64,000 nt of DNA from Tetracentron sinense (Eukaryota; Streptophyta; Magnoliopsida; Trochodendrales; Trochodendraceae), in assembly GCA_015143295.1 (NCBI GenBank), contig CM026571.1:28672505-28736504 (forward strand). Reading direction: 5' to 3'. Both the position numbers and the translations under genes were made by a program. A model generated the notes under the pieces. That model was not told the DNA's origin and ran no database searches. It was given only the letters and a program-made list of their open reading frames with translations. Shown piece by piece: positions 1 to 11,420 of this stretch. Position 1 is the first letter of the stretch; each line of letters starts with the position of its first letter.

Positions 1-1008
1 AGTATACATTTAAGCACCCATATGTCGATATGTAGTCTCCACTACAATAGTTTGAGATAGAATTACATCTCAACTATTGAGAACATCTTAGCATTGTGGC
101 AGCCATATAAGTGAAGTGACCAGCTTCACCCATAGCTGTGACTATATAAGGTATAAGAAACTAGAAAGCTATATCTGCCTGTGATAGTCCCATCACATAG
201 CTTTCCTACAATATATCCTATGAATTTTTATCGATATCTCATATCGTATAGATCATCTCATGATCATGGTCAATTACCCATAATGAATACACAATAGATA
301 AAGAAGAAGTTTCTATTAATCAAATTAATAAGAATCTTACAATCTAAATGACTTTTCTGGGCATCATGTCTAACACTCCCAACACTTCAAATTTAATTCA
401 ATTTTTGGTTCTGTATTTTCTGCATTCATATCATATTCCTGCATCAAAGCAAGAGAAATTATTCGTCATTGTTTGGTTCGTCAGATTCATAGAGTGCAGT
501 GCTTCTTCTGTGTCTAAAAAGAGTATCATTTTATCCTGGGAGGCAGACATCTACACAAAACGGTAAGCACCAGTGCGGGGGCGAATTCTGTCTTAAGGAA
601 ATAGTGTCAAACACTAGCCTTGATCCTGATTCATTTATGCAATTTTTATATTCTGATTACCTGTGATAATTAATACTGTGAGTACTTATATTTTCTGTTT
701 TATACATACTGTTAACATAATTAGATTCATCTCCAATGGTTATTTTGGAAAAAAACTGATAATTGATTCTCTTAGTATACATACATCTAGAAGGGAAAGA
801 ATTGAATAACAATCTTAAGACATAATTCCTGTTATTCATTTTTTCCTTATACAGTGTACACTTTAAAATTAAGGTTTCTGGTTTCAAAAACCATTGTTAC
901 TGTTACCAAATTTTTTTTGAGATTTTGATTTCAAAAATTTTCTGTAAGTTTAGCTTCCGAATAAAGTTAAAATTGTTTGTTATATTGACTTATTTTATTT
1001 ATCAGAAA
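1..1008. other. Non-coding stretch, possible Copia LTR/leader
   Basis: No convincing gene. A stretch near 300-380 ending in a TCTAACACTCCCAACA-like tail resembles one near 32220-32290, which suggests a shared Copia LTR 3' end. No complete LTR or primer-binding site could be assigned. Confidence 0.3.
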
Positions 1009-1338
1009 TGGCAAATGAAAGTGCTAACACTGCAACTCCCAAAGTTACTGCCCCTGTCCCAACCGTGACTGCTCATGTAACCATGGAGAGAAACCTGAAA
1101 AATTTAGTGGGTTTGATTTCAAAAGATAGTAACAAAAAATGTTGTTTTATCTTACAACGCTGAATTTGGCAAGGTTCCTTCGTGAGAAAACTCCTATTTT
1201 GGATGGAAATTCAGATCTACAATCTGTGGCTGTGGTGGATGCACAGAAGCATGTAGATTTTCTATGTAGGAACTACATCCTCAATGGATTGGATAATACA
1301 GTGTACGATGTATACAGTCCAGTCAAGATAGCAAAAGA
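1009..1338 (+). pseudogene. Copia gag, N-terminal piece
   Basis: An ATG at 1009 opens a reading frame starting MANESANTATPKV, typical of a Copia gag leader. It passes into the gag core after a frameshift near 1120-1140, with residues such as FYLTTLNLARFLREK and DFLCRNYILNGLD. The frame runs straight into the solo LTR at 1339 and resumes at 3974 with [12 protein letters not shown]. Gag would form the virus-like particle that packages element RNA. Non-functional. Confidence 0.8.
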
Positions 1339-2100
1339 TGTCACGCCCCAAAATACCCCCTAGGAGTTAGGATACCTTGGCGACGTGACCTATCCTTAGT
1401 CAACCGGCGAGAGCATAACAAGGCATGCAAAAATAGAGAGACTAAAATTTCCTTTAACATAAATGTAATTCCAAGTGTCCACATCATTAATAGCTGGATA
1501 GAATACAATAATCACAAGAGTACAAATGCTTGAGTCACCCACTCAAGCTCACACGAAAAGTCCCCAAGGAAATCCCAAAATACATGTCTCTCTCTCTCGC
1601 TCATCCCAACCGTTGGCCATACGCCACGTCTCCTAATATCTAGGTAACCATCCGAAGAATCTCCTGCTCACCCCGAGCTGCCTCGATCCAAGGGACAAGA
1701 GTTCATATGCTGCATAATGTACCTGCCGACATAAAAGTACGGCTGAGCATGGAATACTCAGCGAGTACAAGCTACTAACTAACAATAGTAATAACAATAG
1801 CATAACATGTAATACATGATACAGTTCACCCAAGAGATACAAATTCAGAGCGCGGAAGCTAAAACAACATAACCACGTAAGTGAATCATGAACATCAACT
1901 CATGCATTGTAAATTCGTATCCAAAGGTCATGACTTGTTCTCGTATCTTGGAAATCACACCTGCCTTGTTTTTTTCTGGTTTAGCTAGTACCCGAACTAT
2001 GAACTGGACGGACGTACTAGGTTCTTGCCCGGTTCTTGTCTCGTGAGTGAGTATTATGCGTATGTTCTTGTTGACTTGCTCGTGAGTTTTCTTGTTTGCC

Positions 2101-2410
2101 TGGGAACAGATGACAATGCCCGTACCTGGTCTTAGTACATCATCACCCTTCCATATTTCTTGATTCTCGCTTGGAGACAGATACTAGTACCCGTACCTGG
2201 TCTTAGTATACTAGTATCCTCTCATACTTGTTGGAAACAGATGTTAATGCTCATACCTGGTCTTAGTACATTAACATCCTTTCATGCTTGTCTTGGAAAC
2301 ATACACTAGTGCCCGTACCTGGTCTTAGTACACTAGCATACTTTCATGCGTGTTGGGGAACAGATGTTAGTGCCCGTACCTGGTCTTAGTACACTAACAC
2401 CCTTCCATGT
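2101..2410 (-). repeat. Tandem array of about 60 bp units with private dyads
   Basis: Five units share a core close to CCCGTACCTGGTCTTAGTA. Each core is flanked by its own inverted arms, for example GATACTAGTA (2180-2189) with TACTAGTATC (2209-2218), and GATGTTAATG (2240-2249) with CATTAACATC (2269-2278). Arms differ between units but match within a unit. Confidence 0.85.
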
Positions 2411-2429
2411 TTCTTGATCCTTGCTCGTC

Positions 2430-2560
2430 GTGTTTTCTTGTGAGCCAGGTATGACATATCCTAGGGATATGCCCTACCCTTGATATTCATGTTCGTTTAA
2501 CTTGTGAGCCAGAGGCTAGCACCCGCACATCCCTGGGCTACCAACCTCCTTGACATATGC
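2430..2560 (-). repeat. Second array of the solo LTR (GAGCCAG units)
   Basis: Two units end in CTTGTGAGCCAG. One contains the dyad GACATATCC-TA-GGGATATGCC. These are the reverse complement of the array at 6525-6860 and tie this solo LTR to the Gypsy I family. Confidence 0.6.
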
Positions 2561-3477
2561 TTGTTTCTCGTTTTATTTCTCATGCACTAATACTCGTGAA
2601 ATAAACCCAGTTCATGCAAGCATGCGTGCGTGTGTGTAGAAATTGTGGTAGGCATGAGGACATACTTGAGTATGATGGTCACATGAGCATAGCATTTCAA
2701 TTCTTAATATGAGCATATGGAAATGTAAATGACATGTAGCACATTTGATCAAGATAGGCATTTTAGAAAGAATAACTCAATGCATGCTTTTATAATTCAA
2801 GTTCACTCATTCAAATCATCATTTAAACATTTTCTCAAACACTTGGTAAGCATCACTATGATAGCCTTTTTATTTAAGTTGCTTAGTGCATGTTTTTCAT
2901 CCATCACAAAGGTATGTTCATTATGTGAAAATGCCCTTCCACCATTATCCATCCCATTACATACATCACCCCACACGGCACCCATTCGCCACAATCCACC
3001 ATCCATTCACACATTCCCACACCTTTATCCATTTATCTTATTTATTATAGGGATTTCATCACAACTCAATAAAAAGGGACAAACAACATATAAAATCATC
3101 ATATTTGAGGAAGAAAAATCAAGGTTATCACTAATGAAGTTAGTAGAGTGTACTAACCTTGAAATCAAGGCTTGACCTTGAAGAAACCTTGAAATCGAAC
3201 CTCAAATGGTAGGGAAGAACCCTTACTTGAAGAAGGCTTGATTTGGGGAAGAAACCCCTTTCAAAATGCCGTAGGATCGCTGCCCTAGCTTGGAATGGGA
3301 ATGCCACAGGAGTTTGAGGTTGGATTTGATGAATCCACGCCCTTTTTGGGATGATCTTGGGTGTTTAAACCCCTGATTCACTCTCAAGATGAAACCCTAG
3401 GTTAGAATTCCTTTCTCCTCTCCCACTCTCTCTCAAATATCTGCCCTAAGGGTTTATGAAACCCTTAGGCTCGTGCA

Positions 3478-3760
3478 AGGCTTATAAAGCAAGGGTGAAA
3501 TGCCCAAATGACGAAAAAGCCCTTACTAAAATTTCTGCAAAAACGCGAAGACCGAGCGATCGGTGTTAATGACCGATCGATCGGTTGCCTACCGAGCGAT
3601 CGGTGTTAATGACCGATCGATCGGTTGCCTACCGAGCGATCGGTGTTATTGACCGATCGACCGGTCAAAAACTCACTCTCTGGAAAATTTCCCCATACAA
3701 ATTTTTTGACCGTGCGATAGCTACCGATCGATCGCTGACTGGACCGAACGATCGGTGCTC
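3478..3760 (-). promoter_or_regulatory. LTR promoter: CCGATCGATCGG palindrome cluster plus TATA
   Basis: Between 3548 and 3760 there are about eight copies of ACCGATCGATCGGT or the variant CCGAGCGATCGGT, spaced about 15-40 bp. Reading the minus strand, they lie just upstream of CTTTATAAGCC (about 3479-3489), a TATA-like box. The same module (type B) occurs in the solo LTR at 45955-48630 and in Gypsy II. Confidence 0.7.
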
Positions 3761-3973
3761 TGTATGTCTGGACTGTTTTGACCATATCTTTTGACTCGCT
3801 CGTCGGATTTCGACGATTCAACTTGCGTTGGATCCGTCTTTCGAAAATGAACATTTCTGACGTTTCGAAATTTCCGATTTCTCCCTTATTTATTAATTAC
3901 ACTACGAAAACGGCCAATTAGCTACGAGAGTGTCGTTCATTAAAGATGAAAAAGTCCGGGGTGCTACAAAAGA

Positions 3974-4597
3974 ACTGTGAGATTCACTAGACAAAAAGTA
4001 CAAGATAGAAGATGCCGGTACAAAGAAATTTGTTGTGGGAAGATTCCTTGACTACAAAATGCTAGATTCCAAAATAGTGATTTCTCAGGCACAAGATCTT
4101 CAAGTTATCATACATGAGATCCATGTAGAAGGGATGTCTCTTAGTGAATCATTCCAAGTGGCGGCAATCATGAAAAATTGTCATCATCTTAGAAGGATTT
4201 CAAAAACTATCTCAAGCACAAGCGAAAGGAGATGAAACTTGAAGACCTAATCATGAGGCTGAGGATAGAAGAGAATAACTGTGGTTTTGAAAAGAAGCAT
4301 CACTCCATGGAATCTAAAGCTAATGTGGTGGAACATGAGAAAAAGGGGAACAATAAAAAGAGCAAATTCTCTAGCCAAGATTCTAAAGGTGGTGACAAGA
4401 AGAAGTTCAAGGGGAAATGCTTTGTGTGTAATAAACCAGGCCATCGAGCTAGGATTGTCGAACAAGGGAACTTCAATAAGAAAACTGATCCAGCCAATGT
4501 GATAAAAATTGAGAATCTATTTGCACTAGTCACTGAGATGAACCTTTCAACCATGGTATCTATAGTCAACTTGGTAGGAAATACCAATGAATGGTGA
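3974..4597 (+). pseudogene. Copia gag, C-terminal piece with zinc knuckle
   Basis: Continues the gag interrupted at 1338. A first frame ([12 protein letters not shown]... to about 4234) shifts into a second (4232-4597). A zinc knuckle CFVCNKPGHRARIV lies near 4417-4460: the pattern C-X2-C-X4-H is present but the last cysteine is replaced. A basic lysine-rich stretch precedes it, as usual in Copia nucleocapsids. The frame stops at W-stop just before the protease motif. Non-functional. Confidence 0.8.
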
Positions 4598-5155
4598 GTA
4601 GACACTGGGGTACTCGACATATATGTTCTGATAAGAAAAATGTTCTCATCATATCAATCAGTAAATAATGGAGAACTCTTCATTGCAAACTCTTCACCTC
4701 CAAAGTAGAAGCACTTGGGAGGTTGTTTTGAAGATGACTTTAGGAAAGGAACTTACTCTCAATGATGTCATGTATGTGCCAGACATATGCAAGAACCTTG
4801 TCTCTAGATCACTGTTGAGTAAGAAGGGCTTCAGGTTGGTGTTTGAAAGTGATAAGTTTGTACTCACCAAGGGTGGGATGTATGTTGGAAAGGGATATCT
4901 AACTAATGGCCTTTTCAAACTCAATGTAATGACCATGATTGAAGATATCAAGAATAATAAATCTACTTTTGCCTACATGCTTGAGTTATCTAATGTTTGC
5001 TATGGTAGATTAGGACACGATAATTAAGATACCATACATAGATTAATAAACTTGGAACATCTGCCAAAATTTGAAATTAATTCAACTCATAAATGTGAAA
5101 CATGTGTAAAATCAAAACTAACTAGAACTTCATTTCATTCAATTAAAAGAAGTAC
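4598..5155 (+). pseudogene. Copia protease and GAG-pre-integrase remnant
   Basis: After a stop at about 4595 the frame reads VDTGVLDI, a worn aspartic protease site (Asp-Thr-Gly kept). The pre-integrase part follows (4668-5027), then the integrase HHCC zinc region with LGH and CETCVKSK before the Gypsy I insertion. Several stops. The integrase continues at 27782. Confidence 0.75.
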
Positions 5156-5368
5156 TGTAGCACCCTGGAAATTTTCAATGCCTCATGAATAATATTTTCT
5201 TAGCCCAAGAACCTTCCATGTAATTAAATCGTGAATTATGAGAAAAAGGATGGTAATGAACTATGTGTGGGGTATGAAGGGGGGGTTAAGACCCTAAAAA
5301 GCATGGGAGCAAGGTTGGAAACACCCCAAAGGGGTTTGTAGGATAAAAGGTTGAAAACTGGGATTTGA

Positions 5369-5609
5369 CGATCGATTGTCACATGGCGACGATCGATCGT
5401 CATGAACCCAGAAACCTGGGCAACTCACTGGATCATGGATGATCGATCGTCCAAAAACTGACGATCGATTGTCCGGAGATAGAAAATCTTGTCAAGCATA
5501 TTGGAATATGGACAATCGATCATCCCAAGTCGACGATCGATCGTCATCACGTAACTTTGTTTTTAAAAACACGCGAAATCAAGAATTTTAACCCTTGGGC
5601 TTATAAATA
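5369..5609 (+). promoter_or_regulatory. Gypsy I LTR promoter: GACGATCGATCGTC palindromes plus TATA
   Basis: Six palindromes or near-palindromes of the type GACGATCGATCGTC lie at about 5369-5547, followed by TATAAATA at 5602-5609. The element transcript would start roughly 30 bp downstream. The module (type A) is nearly the same as that of Gypsy III at 56343-56585. Confidence 0.7.
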
Positions 5610-6524
5610 GAAAGCATTTGGGGCTTTTGGGATTTAACCTAAACCTAAGGGAGAGGAAAGGAGAGAAAGAAGAGGAGAGATTTGGGAAAATCTCCAAAGA
5701 AGGTTGCATCCAAGATCAAGAGGAGATCAAGATCTTCCCCAATCAAGTAAAGATTCTCCATCTTCAAGGTTGGGTTCTCCTCTACCAAGCTTGGGATTTC
5801 CAATCAAGGGATTTTCTTCAAGATTAAGCTTTGATCTTCAAGATTAGTACATCCTTACTAACTAACTTGGTAATAACCTAGGTTTCTTTTAAAAGAATGC
5901 TTGTTGGTCGATCTTAGATAACTCCTCTCTTGAAATGCTTTAAATTCCAAAAAATAAACAAGATAAGAAAATGGTGTTGGATGTATAAATGGTGGATGGT
6001 GGATGGTGGATGGGTTGAGGCGATTGGATGCCGTTTGGATGTATGTATGCATGTGATTGAAAATGGTGGAAGGGCATTGTACTCATAATGAATACACCTC
6101 ATATGTTTGATGAAATGTTGGAATGAGAAAATATGAAATAAATAACTACAAGAATCTTGAACACCACATGTTTGATAAAATGCATGATTGGGTTTGAAAA
6201 CCTAAGACTAAGGAACCATGAATAAAGGTTTGAAGAAGCATTGTATGCAAGGTGTTTGATGTAATGTGTGTGTGAAAAGTGGAACAAAAGCTATGAGATA
6301 TGAACTAGGGATTTTTCCCAAAAATTTAGTAAAGATGATAATATGTCTTATGAGTTTCCTAAATTTCTCATGTGCTAAAATTGTTGAAATGCTATATGTT
6401 GGCCTCAATCTTTTCATGTCATCACTATGTTCACAAATTGTTATGCACAACACGCTTGCATGCATGAACCAAGGTTTTCAAGTGTATGTATATAAGAATC
6501 AACAAGAATAAGACATGTGATTTA

Positions 6525-6860
6525 CAACACGAATGATAAAGCTGGACATTGGGCCGGTCAAGGGTAGGCCATATCCCCTGGATATGCCATACCTAGCTCA
6601 CAAGTAAACAAGCATGATAAAGCCGCTCATCGGGCCGGTCAAGGGTATGGTATATCGCAAGATATATCATACTTGGCTCACAAGTAACCAATTGATAAAG
6701 CCAGAAAGAGGGCCGGTGGATGTTGGTGCACCCTTTTCTATTTCGTTGAAGGATACTCATGTATCCGGCTCACAAGTTGCCTTCTATTCATGTTTCGCTA
6801 AAGGATACTTACGTATCCGGCTCACAAGTCACTACAAGGGGCACTAACATTTGGCTCATA
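6525..6860 (+). repeat. Gypsy I LTR tandem array with private dyads
   Basis: Units of about 70 bp begin GATAAAGC and end GGCTCACAAGT. Each holds its own dyad: GCCATATCC-CC-TGGATATGCC, then GGTATATC-GCAA-GATATATC, then shorter ones such as GGATAC-TTAC-GTATCC. The matching copy in the 3' LTR is at 26668-26990. Confidence 0.75.
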
Positions 6861-6895
6861 AGTAAGCCATGACAAGACAAGTCAAGACATGTCAA

Positions 6896-8401
6896 TGTTG
6901 GCCAGGTAATGAGCCTAAAGGGGGGGTGAATAGGGTCTATGGCAGCTTTTTAAAAAATTGAACTACAAATTCAAAAGTGCGGAATAAAATTAAATATGCA
7001 ACAAGCTGAACTGTAGAATATTTAAAGGAAAGAGAGAAGATATAAGGAGAATGTAAACTCAAGATTTGTTTACGAGGTTCAACAATCCAGCCTACTCCCC
7101 GCCTCAGCTTCCAGCTAGAGGATTCACCACGATTCCTTAATCGCACTTGCTCCTTTACAGGTGGAGTCCAAACCTTTACAATCTCTCTTACAGGTCAAGA
7201 TATTACCTTACAAGCTCTCCTTTAGGCCGAGCTGAAACCTCTCAATAGACAACCCTCTCTTGAAATAACTGAAGCAATAGCTTCAGTGCAAGAATCCTGG
7301 ATTCTTGACTACTTTCAATAAATGAGTTTTTTTTTTTGATTAAAAATCCGAAGAGAAAGCTCCTTAAATGAGCTGAATAAGAGTGAAATACAAACTCTAA
7401 TTAAGTCTCTCAAAGTAGGTAGGAGTCAAGTAAGCTCAAGAGAAAATATTTGGGGATTTTCTAAGTATGAGAGTAAGTGAAAATCAATAGCAGTGAATAG
7501 GTGATAGATGGGAGTTATTGCTGTGATCAAGAGTTATGATATGTTCATAAATGAACTCCTTTTATACCATTTGATCCAATAGTGTCATTGGGGTAGTATT
7601 AAATGCTTTTAGGTCTGTTGCAAACTAGTCGTTGCAAATATTTTTCAGTTTCAGACATGATTTCGTCGACAAAGTGGAGTTTCCACTTGAGTTCGTCGCC
7701 GAATTCAAAAGATGGAATTTAATTTTAAAAAATCTTGTAATAACTTCGTCGCCGAAGTTAACCCAACCAAAGATTCATCATCGAAATCAAGAAACATAAC
7801 TGAATTTGAAAATTTCTGTAATGACTTCGTCACCGAATTCAATCTACCCAGAGAATTCGTCGACGAATTCAAAGTAAAAATTCTGAATTCAGTCTTGGAT
7901 CACACTGAAGGGATGTGATTGATTTCCTAGGTCAATTAGCTATACTCTTATCAAAATTTTATGATTAATTAGAGCTTTGGAGTGATATTCAAAAATGTCC
8001 TAGGCTCCTATGGTCAATCTATGATTCTTGAGCTTTTCAACTTACCATCCTTTTGAGGACATTTTACATAAGTCCTATACATTCTCAGAATAAAAAGTAA
8101 ATACATTTAAAAATGATGAGAGATGATCTTAGCTTGACTTGGATCTTGAGATTTTGCCTTTTGTCTTCAATGGACCTGACTTGGACTAAGGTCTTATCTT
8201 GGATCTTCATCCTGTATTCAGTGAGTTGAACTTCCTCTTGGGTAATTTCTATCATTTTTCATGATTGGAGTGCTATCAACTTATGTAATCTGAAATGTTC
8301 ACGCACTTAAATAGTTTTATTAGTACCAAATATTTCATTATATTATTAGGTTATTATCAAAATTAATAGGGGTACTTATGGTTGTAACCCTGAGGCTAAC
8401 A
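6896..8401 (-). repeat. 3' LTR of the Sirevirus-like element
   Basis: Runs from TGTTGGCC to GGCTAACA on the plus strand, about 1506 bp, ending next to the polypyrimidine strand of the terminal polypurine tract. It is the complete LTR copy of the pair. Confidence 0.88.
7560..7890 (-). promoter_or_regulatory. Sirevirus-like LTR promoter: TTCGTCGACGAA palindromes plus TATA
   Basis: About seven palindromes with core TTCGTCGNCGAA lie at 7655-7885. Their flanks differ but match each other, for example AACTTCG...CGAAGTT and GAATTCG...CGAATTC. On the minus strand they lead into TATAAAAGG (complement of about 7561-7569). The same block is in the other LTR at about 17080-17335, with its TATA near 16980. 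Confidence 0.8.
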
Positions 8402-8800
8402 ATCTCCCCCTTGTTGATGATGACATAACAATGTAATGAAATTGGGTTGAGCTCCCCCTCACGACATGTTTTTTATAAAAACTTTGAGGTAAGCTCCCCC
8501 TACGCATATGCATTTAATCACAGTTGTTATTTAGATGCATATTTATGATGAGGTAAAGGATATATCACCCTGGTTATGTACCAAGAAAAGTTCCACAGAG
8601 ATAAGTTTCAATTTTAATTTCTCTTCACAACATATTGGATCAAGACAATAAGAGAATTGCATAAGCAAAAGACATATTATGTGTGTACTACCAAAGATGC
8701 AAGAAAGACATCATATTTCAAATGGTTCAATTGTCATTTCATTTATCAATCATCAATCATCACATTTAAATTTTCATTACATTTTATGTTTCTCCCCCTA
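8402..8800 (-). other. Multiple polypurine tracts
   Basis: On the minus strand, AGGGGGAG-type tracts occur at about 8404-8412 (terminal, directly next to the LTR), 8452-8459, 8493-8501 and 8791-8799. The terminal tract would prime plus-strand DNA synthesis. Repeated tracts before the 3' LTR are a known Sirevirus trait. Confidence 0.7.
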
Positions 8801-8819
8801 TGTCAACATCAAAAAAAAA

Positions 8820-10913
8820 TTACAGCCCATCTGCTTTCTGCTTTTTGATGAGGTCTGCAACCTTTGAGAGGACATCTTCTAATGGCTCAGCTGGATCGGA
8901 GTCATCATGGGAGTCTGAGGAAGAGGAGGTGGAATCTGAGTCTGAAGGAAGGGAGATGATAGGGGAATAAGTAGCTTGACCTCTTTTGGATGGTCTCTTG
9001 CCATTGGAAGAAGAGGGAGCTTGAGAGGAAGGCTGAGAAGGAGTGGCTCCACTAGCCAGACTCACCAGAAAATTATTCATTTTCTTCAACTCATCAGTGG
9101 CCCGCAAGGTAATTGAGGCAGCTATGGAGTCATGCTCTGCCATATCCAAAAGAAACTTGCCTTGAGTTTTCAACTGAAGAGCTGACGATTCTACAATTCC
9201 TTGGATTGTCTTTGTGACCTTCTCCATTCGGATACTTTCTTCGGATTGTTCTGCCCCCAATCGATGTAGAAATGAAGATACAGAGTCAACTCTATCTTTG
9301 GTGACTGAGGCATCCATGTTAACTGTCACTAAGACAGAGTATGTGGCATTGACACACTCTCTAAGATCATTATGCACCGGGGCAAGAGAAGACTGGACTG
9401 CTTTGGGGATTTTGCTCATCTCAGACTCAAGAGCTGCAAAACGGGAGAGAGTAGAGGAATGAAGATTCTGAAGAGTTTCCCTTGATTCGATTTGAATGGC
9501 AGTTAGATTTTCCCTTGTTGCTGCAATGAAGAAGAGCAGGGATGACTTTATCTCCTCTTGAAAAGCCTACTGGCTCATCCTCATTTCCAACTGAAACTGC
9601 TCCAAGCTGGAAGACATGGAGGCAATCTGCCCTGCCATGATGTTCAGCTGCTCATCTGAAGCTGCTGGCCTGCTTGGCACCTCATAAAACTGACCAGGGT
9701 CCTCAAAATGAGGAGACACCTGTCTACGAGAACTCTCTGGAATCTCTCCAGCATCCACGAAGTCAGACCAGTCAGGCAGCTCATTTTTGGAGTGCTGCTC
9801 ACCCTGAAGCTCATCTGCAGGATCCTCTTCTGGTACTGACTGCTGCTCAGCTTGGGGTTCCTCCTTTGGCACTAAATCTTGCTGCTCCTCAGCCTGAAGG
9901 TTTGCTGTGGGTGCAGATGAAGAGGAAGGAATAAATGAAGAGGGAGCAGAAAAAGGTATAGATGGAGTATGAGTAGGAACTAAAGTACTGGAAGGAAGGG
10001 AGGAGGACTGAGAAGCAGAGGGTTTGGGAGTCCAAACCTTCTGGGAGTCATTCCAGATATATCTCATTCTTTGAATGGTTGCTTTGCTATAAATGGAAGA
10101 ATCATCAGGGGTGACAATATCTATTTGAGAGGCTAAAGGAACATTGAAGTGCTTAAAGATTTTAGTCGGAGCGTGACCAAAAGGGAGACACCCTGATTTT
10201 CTCTTAAATGCATCATCCATACAATGGACAATGATGTAGGAGAGATCAATGGGTGTGGAGGTAAGGATGCACCACATAAGGAAAACATCGAAGTAGGTGA
10301 GATACTCCCTACCACCAGCCCTGGGAACTAGGTTATAAGTGATTATGTGGTGAATCAGTCTAGCAATGAGGGTAAGATCTTTAACCTTAGGTTGAAAAGG
10401 AGAAGTGAAATCTTGGTTTATGCACATCATTTTCAGCTCTTCAACCACATCAAATCCTTCTTGATTGGTCCACTGACCAATCACAAAGGTTTGAAGGGTA
10501 CACTGAGGGATCTTTAGAATTGAGTGCAATTGATTTAAATGAAGAGAGATGTTTTTACCTAAGACAAATGAGGTAATAAGAGATTCAGATTGATTGAAAT
10601 GAAAGTGAGTGTAAAAGAGTTTGACTAACTCAGGAAACATGGGTTCATTTGATTCAAGAAATTTATCCCATTTTAGGGCAGAAAAGAGAGTTTTTATGGG
10701 TTCGAGCCCATAGGCATCAAAACTAATGAAATTAACGACTTTACCGTACAGAGGGGAACGAGATATGAATTTTTCTTTGAATAATTTCTCGAACTTTGCT
10801 TCCTTGAAATTTACTGGGACTGGAGTTGAACTTGAGGCCGGTTCTTTTCCTTTGTCGGTTCGTGATTTCTTCTTTGGTGGCTCCACAAATGCATTCTTCA
10901 TTCTAGGAGGCAT
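8820..10913 (-). pseudogene. Env-like gene with plant transposon-protein domain, one in-frame stop
   Basis: One frame of 698 codons from ATG at 10913 to the stop at 8820, broken only by a TAG at codon 449 (9567-9569) following MRMSQ. The downstream part stays in frame. The first 290 residues carry a domain like the 'putative plant transposon protein' family, with conserved runs LIHHIITYNLVPR, LTYFDVFLMWCIL and LPFGHAPTKIFKHF. A Ser/Pro/Glu-rich middle follows (about 300-400), then a probable helical or coiled-coil C-terminal part (about 500-600) and a Ser/Asp-rich tail. No clear signal peptide or membrane span is visible, so 'env-like' refers to position only. Function unknown. A palindrome/TATA block lies just upstream at 11033-11262. 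Confidence 0.75.
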
Positions 10914-11032
10914 ATTCTGAGAGATTTAGAAAGATTTGCTAGAGCTTGGAACAAAGAAGGGTGCACGAGGAATGGAATAGGGACTTTGGAGGGAAGGATT
11001 AGGTTTGAAAAAGTTTAGATTTTGGGGGTTAC

Positions 11033-11262
11033 TATTTATACACACAACTCAATTCGTCGCCGAAATGGGTTTCGTCCCTGAATTCGTCGTCGAAATTGAG
11101 TTAGGAGCCCTAATGTGTTTAATTTCGGATTGACTTTGTCAACGAAATGGATGACTCATCCAGGTTCGTCGCCGAAATGGGTACAGAAAACATTTTGTTT
11201 TCTATATTTTCCAAAGATTCGTCGACGAAATCATATTCTAGATTGAATTCGTCGTCGAATTC
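11033..11262 (-). promoter_or_regulatory. Internal promoter-like block upstream of the env-like gene
   Basis: Six TTCGTCGNCGAA-type palindromes lie between about 11052 and 11262. On the minus strand they are followed by TATAAATA (complement of 11033-11040) and then the env-like ATG at 10913, leaving a pyrimidine-rich leader of roughly 95 bases. Order and motif match the LTR promoter at 7560-7890. Confidence 0.6.
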
Positions 11263-11420
11263 AGTCCTGAATATGAAGAATTGTTCTACCTATTTTCTTT
11301 TAAGTCAAAGATTCATCAAGACATCTAAAATAATCATAATGTATTCAAATCAATCTATTTATCAATTAAGTAAGTTATAGGCATATCACATCAAAGATTT
11401 CAATTTTTGATTGCTTTTGA

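Larger units (their letters stand above)
1339..3968 (-). mobile_element. Solo LTR of the Gypsy I family inside Copia gag
   Basis: Begins TGTCACGCCCC and ends GGGGTGCTACA, the reverse complement of a Gypsy I LTR (TGTAGCACC...GCGACA). It is flanked by a perfect 5-bp duplication AAAGA at 1334-1338 and 3969-3973. No internal region remains, so it is a solo LTR left by LTR-LTR recombination. On the minus strand it holds a palindrome cluster (3545-3760), then a TATA-like TATAAG near 3484 and, further downstream, a tandem array (2101-2410). About 2630 bp. Open frames inside it are chance. Confidence 0.93.

Noticed and set aside
2729..3175. 148-codon plus-strand frame inside the solo LTR
   Set aside because: It lies wholly in non-coding LTR sequence, shows no domain, and is not kept open in the sister solo LTR.
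3545..3665. Regularly spaced palindromes that look CRISPR-like
   Set aside because: The spacers are themselves repeated and the units are part of an LTR with target duplications in plant DNA; no cas genes.
9674..9934. Plus-strand frame opposite the env-like gene
   Set aside because: Shadow of the well-supported minus-strand frame, with low-complexity composition.
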